Positions 1 to 7,282 are shown, counted from the first letter of the stretch. The stretch: 15,463 bases of DNA from Lachnospiraceae bacterium (GCA_024683935.1 JAIKXV010000070.1:1-15463); one strand, 5' to 3'. Notes: generated by a model from the sequence alone, not told the origin. Numbers and translations: made by a program.

Positions 1-115
1 TAGGTGCGGGAATAGCCGCCACGATTATGGCGGTTATCATAAGGAGAGTGGCGATGGTACGCCGGACGCTCTTCTTAAGCCTTAATTTCTTTTTCTTCCC
101 GTTCCTGTTAGCCAT
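1..115 (-). CDS. 5' end of a secreted or membrane-anchored protein (partial)
   Basis: Only the first 38 codons are inside the window; the gene continues past the left edge. The product begins MANRNGKKKKLRLKKSVRRT and runs into a hydrophobic stretch (IATLLMITAIIVAAIPAP). This is a very basic N-region followed by one membrane-spanning or signal-peptide segment, with an A-x-P-A-P type end that could be a cleavage region. The ATG at 113-115 is supported by GAGGAG eight bases upstream. Such leaders are common on large cell-surface proteins of Lachnospiraceae, but the mature part is not visible, so no function is given. It could equally be a type II membrane protein anchored by this helix. Confidence 0.7.
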   Translation of the reverse strand, partial: MANRNGKKKKLRLKKSVRRTIATLLMITAIIVAAIPAP

Positions 116-155
116 TGGTATTGCTCCTCATCTTTCAAATATCATTTAACAGATA

Positions 156-177
156 ATACTTACATTATAGTAAGCAT
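156..177 (-). promoter_or_regulatory. inverted repeat with TATAAT in its loop (possible promoter)
   Basis: On the minus strand an 8-bp stem (ATGCTTAC / GTAAGTAT, one G-U pair) encloses the loop TATAAT, a perfect -10 hexamer, about 50 bases before the start of the left-edge gene. No convincing -35 box lies 16-18 bases upstream, so it may be an activator-dependent promoter or operator, or simply a weak hairpin after the HepT remnant. Both readings are inference. Confidence 0.3.
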
Positions 178-178
178 A

Positions 179-370
179 TTACATGTTTTTGTTCATTTGC
201 TCCGACAAAATCCTCTGTATTTCCAGTCGTAATGTGGGTAAGTCTTCTTTGATCGTATCCCATGCTGACTGATAATCCAAATTCGAATACTGATGTGCAA
301 AAATATCTCTTATCCCACACCAGGACTTCCATGGAATCGACATTTCTTCTGATTTTAATTCATAAGACAA
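179..370 (-). pseudogene. HepT-like HEPN ribonuclease toxin, C-terminal remnant
   Basis: The 63-residue frame matches the C-terminal part of HepT/DUF86 HEPN proteins. It has the RX4HXY signature RDIFAHQY (R21, H26, Y28), preceded by a WKSWCGI segment and followed by a TIKEDLPTLRLEI helix. In HEPN toxins the R and H form the RNase site, and the nearby Tyr is the residue AMPylated by MntA-type antitoxins. Family members are usually about 110-140 residues; the N-terminal helices, about half the protein, are missing here. The only in-frame start before the motif other than an internal ATG is a TTG with no clear ribosome binding site, eight bases after the MNT stop codon. I read it as a deletion remnant that lost its toxin fold, but a short translated peptide cannot be excluded. 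Confidence 0.62.
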
Positions 371-378
371 TTCTATCT

Positions 379-669
379 TTATTCTTCATACATCAGCAGC
401 TCTGTGCCGGCTATTTCCTTTCTGAATTCATCATCTATTCCTGTCGTAGTAACAATGTCTACAGGAATATTGAAAAGTTCTTCCACTTCCAGTCTTAATC
501 CGGATAATTTAATCAGTGATAGAGGTTTTCCCTTTTCAATCAAAAGGTCTATATCGCTGTCATTATTTGCCGTACCCTTTGCGTAGGAACCAAATAAAAA
601 TATCCGTTTGATTCCATATGCTTTTCCTATAGGAGCAATCTTCTTTTTTATTGCTTCAATACTTTGCAT
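379..669 (-). CDS. MNT-domain nucleotidyltransferase, MntA-type antitoxin
   Basis: This 96-residue protein is a minimal nucleotidyltransferase of the MNT family. It carries the GSX10DXD motif in GSYAKGTANNDSDIDLL (G27, S28, D39, D41), and a third acidic residue in VDIVT (D71) is well placed for the metal site. In HEPN-MNT (HepT-MntA, type VII) toxin-antitoxin pairs this enzyme neutralises the HEPN RNase by transferring AMP to a Tyr beside its active site. The start ATG is supported by AGGAG eight bases upstream. The expected HepT gene follows at once but lacks its N-terminal half, so this looks like an antitoxin left without a functional toxin. The pair is visibly AT-richer than the metabolic genes to its right, which suggests separate acquisition. 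Confidence 0.85.
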   Translation of the reverse strand: MQSIEAIKKKIAPIGKAYGIKRIFLFGSYAKGTANNDSDIDLLIEKGKPLSLIKLSGLRLEVEELFNIPVDIVTTTGIDDEFRKEIAGTELLMYEE

Positions 670-784
670 ATTTTTACTCCTGTTCCACCATATCTAGTGG
701 CGGGATGGTCATTTGGGCACAGTTATAGTATATCTCATATAGAAGTATATCGGACAGGCCAGCATAAAAAATTACCTATGTATT

Positions 785-849
785 TAAAATAAAACAATAT
801 CCATACGCATTACCTTCTGTGGCTGAAAAACCCCGGTGCGTACGGATAT
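785..849 (-). terminator. terminator-like hairpin downstream of hypB
   Basis: On the minus strand ATATCCGTACGCA (849 to 837) can pair with TGCGTATGGATAT (809 to 797) over 13 positions with one G-U wobble. The 27-base loop allows a few more pairs. The stem is followed by TGTTTTATTTTA. Position (about 40 bases after the hypB stop) and the T-rich tail fit an intrinsic terminator for the long operon. The large loop and AT-rich stem make it weaker than a textbook example, and it could instead be a remnant of a small mobile repeat. Confidence 0.45.
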
Positions 850-885
850 AGTACTGTCAAAAAACTTAAGGGAAGGTGAAAAATA

Positions 886-1548
886 TCAGTTCCGGTTTTT
901 AAGGATATAATCCACCAGGGCCTTCACTCCCGGATCGCCCGCGGATGAAGCGCTGCGGCCAAGGGCGGTTTCAAAAATAAGGGCATCGTTTACAGCGTCC
1001 ATTCCCTTTTTGAAGTTATCGGTATCAAAGCCCACAGCCTCTTTAAGGTCGCACTTTGTGAGAACCACGGCGTCCACATAGGAGAACATCGGCACATACT
1101 TATACGGCTTGTCATCCCCCTCCGGAACAGAGGCGCAGACTATCTTCAGATTTTCTCCCAGGTCAAATTCCGCAGGACAGATAAGGTTTCCCACATTTTC
1201 TATAAATACCACGCCGTCCTTAAACCCGAGCATATCATAGCCCGACTTTATAACAGCAGCATCCAGGTGGCATTCGCCGCAGGTATTGATCTGGCTCGAC
1301 TTTATTCCCTTTTCGTTAAAGGCATCCGCATCTATTGATGAATAAAGGTCTCCCTCAATAACAGCGGAATTCACGCCCCGGGACTTAAGCTCCCCGCATA
1401 CCGCCTTTAAGAGAGTGGTCTTTCCCGCTCCGGGAGCACCCATTATATTTACCATCAGAACCTTATCGGCCTTGTATATTTCCCTGTTTTCTTCCGCTAT
1501 CCTGGAATTTTCCCCCAGAAGCTCCTTCATTACTATAACTTCAGACAT
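886..1548 (-). CDS. hypB: HypB-type hydrogenase nickel-insertion GTPase
   Basis: The 220-residue product is a SIMIBI-class GTPase of the HypB family, which with HypA delivers nickel to [NiFe]-hydrogenase and sometimes urease. Visible motifs are the P-loop GAPGAGKTT (37-45), GDLYSSIDADAF, the metal-site motif CHLDA (C93, H94), FIENVGNLICPAEFDLGE with C124, and TKCD (164-167) in place of the usual NKxD. C93, H94 and C124 match the G-domain metal ligands known in HypB. There is no N-terminal CxxCGC motif or His-rich stretch, so it is the short form. An additional Cys (C90) sits where many homologs have Gly. The start has GGGAG inside the last codons of mscS, and the two genes are two bases apart, so they are probably translationally coupled. 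No other hyp or hydrogenase gene lies in the window. Confidence 0.9.
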   Translation of the reverse strand: MSEVIVMKELLGENSRIAEENREIYKADKVLMVNIMGAPGAGKTTLLKAVCGELKSRGVNSAVIEGDLYSSIDADAFNEKGIKSSQINTCGECHLDAAVIKSGYDMLGFKDGVVFIENVGNLICPAEFDLGENLKIVCASVPEGDDKPYKYVPMFSYVDAVVLTKCDLKEAVGFDTDNFKKGMDAVNDALIFETALGRSASSAGDPGVKALVDYILKNRN

Positions 1549-1550
1549 AT

Positions 1551-2534
1551 TCAGTCTCCCTTCTTTTCATCCGCCGTACCGGGCAGCTCCTTCACGCCCG
1601 GAACAGAACGCAGATTTACATCTAATTTGTTGTATGTGATCTCTATTCCCTCCGCATCAAAGGTAAGCTTTACCTTCTCATTAAGTTCCCACATAGAATT
1701 CCAGTACTCTGAAGTATCCACAAAGAACCTGCAGCCCAGGGTCACGGAACTGTCATCCAGAGAGCGGACGAAAACGACCGGATCTTCCCTGTCCAGGATC
1801 CCCGGGATATTCTTTGCCACCTCTTTAAGCACTTCCTTTGCCCTGAGGAGATCCGAATCATAGCTGATACCTACCGAAAAATCTATCTTTCTCGTGGGCA
1901 GCCAGGTCGTGTTCACAATGGAGGTATTTGCCAGCGCGCCGTTCGGTATCATAACCTCCTTATTATCAACCGTGGTAAGCTTCGTGTAGAAAATGGTGAT
2001 CTCCGCCACCCGTCCCTCGTTTCCGTGGGAATCCTCTTTGATATAATCCCCCACCTTAAAGGGCTTCATAAGGAGGATTACCACTCCGCCCGCCAGATTC
2101 GAAAGGGAGCCCTGCAGGGCAAGACCCACAGCAAGAGTCGCCGAACCGAAGATCGCCAGTATCGAAGCCGCCTCCACGCCAAGCTCGGAAGCAATGATCA
2201 GGAAGAGCAGGGCGTAAAGCGAGATCCTTAGAAAGGAATCAATAAAAGTAATTACTCCCTTTTCGCTTCCCGCCTTATTTAAGGACTTATTTACGATCGC
2301 AACAATGATCTTGATAAGCTTCCGTCCTATCAGGAAGAATACGACCGCAAGAAGTATCCTTAATCCCAGGTTAAAGAAAAATTCCGGCAGCCCGTCCAGA
2401 AACTTCTGAAAAAAGCTGGGATCCAGGTTTTCCTTGATATCCTTTATGTCTTCTATGCTCTCTATCTCATCCAGCGCCGGCAGATTCTCATCTAAGACCG
2501 CCACTGCACTAAGCAGTTTAATATTGGTATACAC
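1551..2534 (-). CDS. mscS: MscS-family mechanosensitive channel
   Basis: This 327-residue membrane protein has an acidic, likely extracytoplasmic N-terminal segment (about 1-50), TM1 (about 52-80), TM2 (about 95-118) and the pore helix TM3 (about 123-156). TM3 is Gly/Ala-rich, with AVGLALQGSLSNLAGG, then the turn MKPFKVGDYI that defines MscS. The beta domain (IPNGALANTSIVNTT) and the C-terminal alpha/beta cage follow. Channels of this type release small solutes when membrane tension rises after hypo-osmotic shock. The start is GTG, directly after the TGA of the glgB-like gene (TGATAAGTG) with GAGG 11 bases upstream, so expression is tied to that gene. Length and domain order are those of small three-TM MscS proteins. 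Confidence 0.93.
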   Translation of the reverse strand: MYTNIKLLSAVAVLDENLPALDEIESIEDIKDIKENLDPSFFQKFLDGLPEFFFNLGLRILLAVVFFLIGRKLIKIIVAIVNKSLNKAGSEKGVITFIDSFLRISLYALLFLIIASELGVEAASILAIFGSATLAVGLALQGSLSNLAGGVVILLMKPFKVGDYIKEDSHGNEGRVAEITIFYTKLTTVDNKEVMIPNGALANTSIVNTTWLPTRKIDFSVGISYDSDLLRAKEVLKEVAKNIPGILDREDPVVFVRSLDDSSVTLGCRFFVDTSEYWNSMWELNEKVKLTFDAEGIEITYNKLDVNLRSVPGVKELPGTADEKKGD

Positions 2535-2537
2535 TTA

Positions 2538-4721
2538 TCACTGTACCTCAAATACAATAACGGAAAGGGGCGGAACCTTTATCCTTATGGAATCCTCCCG
2601 GCCGTCACATTCATCCTGTTCGGACTTCAGCACATGGGAATTCCTGAAATCGAAGCCGCCGTACTTCTCAGCATCGGTATTGAAGATCTCCTTATATTTC
2701 CCGGCTTTTGGAACCCCTATCTTGTAGTTCTTTCTCGGGATATTTTCAAAATTCACGACAACGATAAGGGTGTCTGACTCCTTCTTGGTTTTCCGCATGA
2801 ATACGAGGATGTTCTCATTGGCGGAAATGCAGTTTATCCATTCAAAGCCCGCTTCCTCCATGGAAAGCTCGTGCAGGGCGGGTTTTTCCTTATAGAGAAC
2901 GGAAAGATCCTTTATAAGGGAATGGACTTCCTTGTTCTCGTTTCTCTTTAACAGATCCCAGTCCAGCTTTCTTTCAGGATCGTAAGGCTCCGGATCCCCT
3001 ATGGAAAGATGCGCGTCTATTACCTTCTTTCCGGGATAGGTGAAAAGGAAACCAAGGGAAGCCTTGAGATTTGCATATTTTTCCTCGCTGTTTCCAGGCA
3101 TCTTGTTTATAAAGGAGCCCTTATCCCCGCAGAAAGCATCATGGGTAAAGGGAAGCATAAAGCGCTCCGCATAAGCGTAAACCATGGAGAAACAGAGCTC
3201 TCCGTAGTGATCCGTCCTGTAGAAAGGATCATAGGAGAGGTAGGTTAAAAAGTCATCTCTCCAGCTCTCATTCCACTTGAAATCAAAGCCCAGGCCGCCC
3301 TCACTCACATCATTGGTGACTCCGGGCCATGCGGAATTATCCTCTGCGATCATGATAACGCCGCTCTTTTCCTTATGTACCTCGGAGGTAATATTCTGCA
3401 GGAGCTCAACCGCATCGGTATTCTCCTTGCCGCCGTAGATGTTCGGGAGATAGTCTTCCCTGCCGTAATCCAGATAAAGCATGGACGCCGTATTATCAAC
3501 CCTTAAGCCGTCCGCATGGTAAACCCTGGTCCAGAAAAGTGCGTTTGAAAGCAGGAAATTCCTGACCTCCGGTCTGGAGAAATCAAAGGTGAGGGTTCCC
3601 TCATCCGGATGATAGCTCCTTCTCGTGTCGGCACTTTCATAAATGCAGCTGCCGTCAAAACGGGCAAGTCCGCCGTTCCTGTCATCAAAGTGGGCGGGGC
3701 TCCAGTCCAGGATCACCCCTATTCCCTCCTTATGCATGTAATTCATAAAGTAGAAAAGATCCTGTGGACTTCCGTACTTTGCGGCGGGTGCATAGAAACC
3801 GTAAGTATGATAGCCGGCAGAAGCACTGTCCTTATGTTCCATCACGGGCATCAGCTCCACATGGGTGTAGCCCCTGTCATGCAGATATCTGGCAAGCTCC
3901 TGGGCCGCAGCCTTGAATCCGGTCTTCTTTTCATCAAAGGATGAGAGCTTCAGCTCATAGATTACCATGGGACTGCTGCTGTCCTGCTTTGCATGGCGCT
4001 CCGCCATCCAGTCCTCGTCAGTCCAGTTAAAGGAATTGATATCCGTCACAACGGATGCCGGATCCTCATTGTCCTCCGAGAAGAATCCGTAGGGGTCTGT
4101 TTTTAAGGAAACCGTGCCGTTCCCGGCTTTGACCTCGTATTTATATAATGCTCCGGCCTTGAGCCCCGGAATAAATATCTCAAAAATGCCCGATTCGTCA
4201 GGGAGCCTTTCCATCTCGTAAATCCTGCCGTCCCAGTCATTAAAGTCGCCGACAACGCTGACCCTCATTGCATCAGGAGCCCATACGGCAAAGTGCACGC
4301 CTTCAACTCCCTCAACGGTCGTGATATGGGAACCCAGCGTCTCCCAGGCATAACGGAGTATTCCGTTTCTGAATTTCTTTGAATTACGGTCGTGTATAAC
4401 CTGAGGGTATGCATAGGGATCCTCCAGGGTAAGCTTTTTCCCGTCCTTATTCACTACCTCATAAACATAGTGGAAGGGGATCTTCTTCCTCAGAAGCACT
4501 GCAAAGTATCCGCTTTCATCCATCATTTCCATTGGATAGGGTTCTTTTACCTTATCTGCCTTTACGGATACGCTCTTTGCCTCCGGGAAAAAGGCCTGTA
4601 TGAGAGTGCCGCTCCGACCCGCACTGTGGGGACCGAGAAGCTTTTTCGGATGATCCTCCTCTGAATAGGTGACGGCCTCTATCTCCGCCCAGTCCATGAG
4701 ATTATAGAGTTTTTTGTTCAT
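2538..4721 (-). CDS. glgB: divergent GH13 glycogen-branching-enzyme-like protein
   Basis: From the preferred ATG (GGGAG eight bases upstream; an in-frame TTG further up at 4757 has no such support) the product has 727 residues. Domain order is that of GlgB: an N-terminal beta domain, a CBM48 module (VHFAVWAPDAMRVSVVGDFN), the GH13 barrel, and a C-terminal all-beta domain. Catalytic elements are present: nucleophile Asp in DGLRVDNTASMLYLDY, acid/base Glu in MIAEDNSAWPGVT, and the transition-state Asp in THDAFCGDKGS. Region I is DWSPAHF. However, the usual HDEVVHGK, SWGYQ and FMGSEFGQ-WREWN segments are replaced by HDAFCGDK, SAGYH and VIDAHLSIGDPEPYDPE. It is therefore a paralog of the branching enzyme whose acceptor or glucan binding may differ. 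It lies between the DUF1015 gene and mscS. The symbol is by homology only. Confidence 0.82.
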   Translation of the reverse strand: MNKKLYNLMDWAEIEAVTYSEEDHPKKLLGPHSAGRSGTLIQAFFPEAKSVSVKADKVKEPYPMEMMDESGYFAVLLRKKIPFHYVYEVVNKDGKKLTLEDPYAYPQVIHDRNSKKFRNGILRYAWETLGSHITTVEGVEGVHFAVWAPDAMRVSVVGDFNDWDGRIYEMERLPDESGIFEIFIPGLKAGALYKYEVKAGNGTVSLKTDPYGFFSEDNEDPASVVTDINSFNWTDEDWMAERHAKQDSSSPMVIYELKLSSFDEKKTGFKAAAQELARYLHDRGYTHVELMPVMEHKDSASAGYHTYGFYAPAAKYGSPQDLFYFMNYMHKEGIGVILDWSPAHFDDRNGGLARFDGSCIYESADTRRSYHPDEGTLTFDFSRPEVRNFLLSNALFWTRVYHADGLRVDNTASMLYLDYGREDYLPNIYGGKENTDAVELLQNITSEVHKEKSGVIMIAEDNSAWPGVTNDVSEGGLGFDFKWNESWRDDFLTYLSYDPFYRTDHYGELCFSMVYAYAERFMLPFTHDAFCGDKGSFINKMPGNSEEKYANLKASLGFLFTYPGKKVIDAHLSIGDPEPYDPERKLDWDLLKRNENKEVHSLIKDLSVLYKEKPALHELSMEEAGFEWINCISANENILVFMRKTKKESDTLIVVVNFENIPRKNYKIGVPKAGKYKEIFNTDAEKYGGFDFRNSHVLKSEQDECDGREDSIRIKVPPLSVIVFEVQ

Positions 4722-4754
4722 TGCCATTACTCCCTTTTTCCTAAAACCTGTAGT

Positions 4755-4799
4755 CAAAGCGCATTCAAAGATAACGCACTTTGATCCTGCTTCGCAGGA
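4755..4799 (-). repeat. two adjacent hairpins in the DUF1015-glgB gap
   Basis: Read on the minus strand, TCCTGC-GAA-GCAGGA (4799 to 4785) is a perfect 6-bp stem with a GAA loop. Next, CAAAGTGCG (4783 to 4775) pairs with TGCGCTTTG (4763 to 4755) over nine positions with two G-U pairs and an 11-base loop. Neither is followed by a T-run on the transcribed strand, so they are not classical terminators. They look like a small REP-like structured spacer that could stabilise or process the mRNA between the two genes. Confidence 0.5.
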
Positions 4800-4808
4800 A
4801 AACTTTTT

Positions 4809-6047
4809 TCAGAACCTGTGTATAAACAGCCCGCTTCTGAGCTTCGGTTCAAACCATGTGGACTTGGGAGGCATGAGCCTGCCCATATCCGCTACGGTAA
4901 AGAGATCATTTATATCCGTGGGATAAAGTGAAAAAGCGCAGATATATTCCGAAGAATCCACCCTGTCCATAAGCCCCTGCATTCCGTGTATGCCGCCTAC
5001 AAAGGCTATGCGGCTGTCGGTTCTCGGATCCTCTATATTAAGGATCGGGGACATCAGCTCATTCTGCAGTATGGACACATCCAGATCGTCCACCGGATCC
5101 CCGGATATGATCTCGGGCTTAACGCTGAGCTTATACCACTTTCCGCTGATATATAGCCCGATCTCATGCTTTGCGCCGGGCTTAAAGGGAGTATCCATGG
5201 GATCGCTCACTTCGAATTTCTTTCTGATCCTGTCCATAAATCGGCTTTCGGATAATCCGTTCAGATCCCTGACAACCCTGTTGTAATCAAGTATCATAAG
5301 CTCGTCAGAAGGGAACAGGACAGAGAGGAAATAATCGTATTCCTCTTCTCCTATGGAGGTCTTGTGGGCGTCTCTTCTCATCTGGCAGACCTTTACCGCA
5401 CTGGCACATCTATGGTGTCCGTCGCAGATATAGATACTGTCGATACTGTCAAAAGCACCCCGGAGAGCGGCTATATCCCTGTCATCTTTTACCACCCATA
5501 CCCGGTGTCCCACCTTGTCAGGACTCACAAAGTCATATACAGGCTTCTCTTCCTTTACCTTTTCCATCACTTCGGAAATAACCTTATTTCCCCTGAAGCT
5601 TAAGAATATGGGACCGGTCTGGGCTGAGCAGGCATCCACATGGCGTATCCTGTCCTGCTCCTTTGCCTCCGTGGTATTCTCGTGCTTTTTTATCACGTTG
5701 TTTTCGTAATCCTTTGCTGCAGCAGCAGCCACGACACCTGTCTGGCTCCGCCCATCCATCGTGAGCTCATAGAGATAGTAAAAAGGCTTATCATCCTCGA
5801 TAAATTCGCCCTTTTCCATCATTTCGCCAAGTATTTCCCTGGCCTTCAAATACACCCGGTCATCATAGGTATCCACCTCATCCGGGAAATTCGTTTCCGG
5901 CCTGTCAATACGTAAAAAAGACAGAGGGGCTTTCTCTATCTCGGCTTTAGCCCCCTGTCTCGAATATACATCATACGGCAGTGCCGCTATTTTATCGGCG
6001 AGATCCGCCCTGGGGCGGACCGCCTTGAATGGTCTGATATCTGCCAT
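4809..6047 (-). CDS. DUF1015 family protein, linked to serine synthesis
   Basis: The 412-residue protein is a full-length member of DUF1015. It starts MADIRPFKAVRP and contains the family-typical KKHENTTEAKEQDRIRHVDA (121-140), the TGPIFLSF segment, ICDGHHRCASA (D209, G210, H211, H212, R213), the MILDYNRVV stretch and the C-terminal RSGLFIHRF. No signal peptide or membrane segment is seen, so it is cytosolic. Its ATG overlaps the serA stop as TAATG with GAGG about 11 bases upstream, so it is translationally coupled to serA. DUF1015 genes are often found beside serA/serC in Clostridia. The DGHHR motif resembles that of ParB/sulfiredoxin-fold free-serine kinases (SerK, SbnI), so a role in serine or phosphoserine metabolism is a reasonable inference, not a demonstrated function. 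Confidence 0.88.
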   Translation of the reverse strand: MADIRPFKAVRPRADLADKIAALPYDVYSRQGAKAEIEKAPLSFLRIDRPETNFPDEVDTYDDRVYLKAREILGEMMEKGEFIEDDKPFYYLYELTMDGRSQTGVVAAAAAKDYENNVIKKHENTTEAKEQDRIRHVDACSAQTGPIFLSFRGNKVISEVMEKVKEEKPVYDFVSPDKVGHRVWVVKDDRDIAALRGAFDSIDSIYICDGHHRCASAVKVCQMRRDAHKTSIGEEEYDYFLSVLFPSDELMILDYNRVVRDLNGLSESRFMDRIRKKFEVSDPMDTPFKPGAKHEIGLYISGKWYKLSVKPEIISGDPVDDLDVSILQNELMSPILNIEDPRTDSRIAFVGGIHGMQGLMDRVDSSEYICAFSLYPTDINDLFTVADMGRLMPPKSTWFEPKLRSGLFIHRF

Positions 6048-7213
6048 TATTTTACCAACCTCACTCTGATAACTTCCTTGGCCTGCTCAACCCTCTTCAT
6101 CATGTTTTCCGTCGGGGGAGAATCCAGATCAAGTATCGTAACCGCTCTTTCTCCCTTACTCTTGGAATTCATCGTGGCGATATTGATGCCCTCGTCACCG
6201 AATGCAGAAGTAAGCCTGGTCAGCACGTTTGCCACATTGTTATGGAATATCAGAATACGGCTTACCGTTTCCGGTCTTCCCATATCGATATCGGGAAGGT
6301 TTACGGCGTTCTTGATATTGCCGTTTTCCATATAGTCCCTTAACTGCTTAACTGCCATAACCGCACAGTTTTCTTCGGATTCCTCGGTGGAAGCTCCGAG
6401 ATGCGGGGTTACGATACAGCCCTCTTTTCCGACTGTGGTGGGATTTGGGAAATCAGATACATACTTTCTGAGCTTTCCGACCTTCAGCGCTGCGACAACG
6501 GATTCCTCATCAACCAGCTCATCACGGGCAAAGTTCAGTAGTATGGCCGTATCCTTCATGAGTTTTATCGCATCTGCGTTTATCATATGCCTGGTGGAAT
6601 CAAGAAGAGGCACATGGATAGTTATATAGTCGCAGTTGGCATATATTTCTTCAACCTGATGCACATGCTTTATCGAACGGGACAGATGCCATGCCGCATC
6701 AACCGAGATATAGGGATCATAGCCGTAAACCATCATGCCAAGGTTAGTTGCGGCATTTGCAACCTTTACGCCTATGGCTCCGAGTCCGATTACACCCAGT
6801 TTCTTTCCGGAGATCTCTGTTCCGGCATAATGCTTTTTCTGCTTCTCCGCGGTCTTTGCAACATTGGGATCCTTTATACCCTCATTATCCAGCCATTCAA
6901 TTCCGTCAAAGATACCTCTGGAAGCATAGAACATTCCGGCGAGCACCAGCTCCTTTACGCCGTTGGCATTGGCCCCGGGAGTATTGAAAACCACTATGCC
7001 CCTTTTCCCGTACTCTTCCAGGGGAATGTTGTTGACTCCCGCGCCGGCTCTTCCGACTGCCAGAAGATTCTTTGGGATATCCAGCTTGTGCATGTCCGCG
7101 CTTCTTACCAGAGCACAGTCCGCTGCGCTGAAATCATCGCAGGCCACATAGTTGTTGTCGAATTCCCTGATACCTATATCGGCTATAGGATTTAGCATGT
7201 GATACTTGAACAT
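6047..7213 (-). CDS. serA: D-3-phosphoglycerate dehydrogenase
   Basis: SerA catalyses the first step of serine synthesis, NAD-dependent oxidation of 3-phosphoglycerate to 3-phosphohydroxypyruvate. The 388-residue product has the substrate-domain motif GRAGAGVNNIP, the Rossmann motif GLGAIG (143-148) with D166 as NAD ribose ligand, catalytic Arg in NFARDELVDE (R230), His in TPHLGASTEE (H271), and a C-terminal ACT domain (about 318-388), the usual site for serine feedback. It is the short form without the intervening domain. Where canonical enzymes have a catalytic Glu in an FPTEP-type turn, this protein reads DFPNPTT, so that Glu appears absent at the expected place. AAGGAGAGTGAA precedes the ATG. 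The gene lies 69 bases after serC and overlaps the DUF1015 start. Confidence 0.95.
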   Translation of the reverse strand: MFKYHMLNPIADIGIREFDNNYVACDDFSAADCALVRSADMHKLDIPKNLLAVGRAGAGVNNIPLEEYGKRGIVVFNTPGANANGVKELVLAGMFYASRGIFDGIEWLDNEGIKDPNVAKTAEKQKKHYAGTEISGKKLGVIGLGAIGVKVANAATNLGMMVYGYDPYISVDAAWHLSRSIKHVHQVEEIYANCDYITIHVPLLDSTRHMINADAIKLMKDTAILLNFARDELVDEESVVAALKVGKLRKYVSDFPNPTTVGKEGCIVTPHLGASTEESEENCAVMAVKQLRDYMENGNIKNAVNLPDIDMGRPETVSRILIFHNNVANVLTRLTSAFGDEGINIATMNSKSKGERAVTILDLDSPPTENMMKRVEQAKEVIRVRLVK

Positions 7214-7256
7214 TTCACTCTCCTTAAACTTAGAATAAAAACTTTCTTAGCCGTCT

Positions 7257-7282
7257 TGTCATTCTGAGCGTAGCGAAGAATC
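7257..7282 (-). repeat. short intergenic palindromic repeat between serC and serA
   Basis: The minus strand reads GATTCTTCGCTACGCTCAG followed by AATGACA. ATTCT and AGAAT arms, with an inner GC/GC pair, form an imperfect palindrome. From memory, this sequence and close variants recur between genes in very different bacteria. It starts immediately after the serC stop codon. It is not a terminator, since no T-run follows, and it lies well upstream of the serA ribosome binding site. Confidence 0.5.

Noticed and set aside
855..860. Perfect TTGACA on the minus strand after hypB
   Set aside because: No -10 box at 16-18 bases; the spacer runs into the left stem of the hairpin, so it is likely chance.
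4785..4809. Plus-strand terminator (TCCTGC-TTC-GCAGGA then AAACTTTTTT)
   Set aside because: No plus-strand gene ends here and the T-run is separated from the stem; the structure is better read as a minus-strand intergenic hairpin.
6587..7195. Long plus-strand open frame opposite serA (similarly 13863-14489 opposite tgt)
   Set aside because: They are fully antisense to well-supported genes, show no recognisable domain and have no ribosome binding site; codon bias of the real genes explains them.
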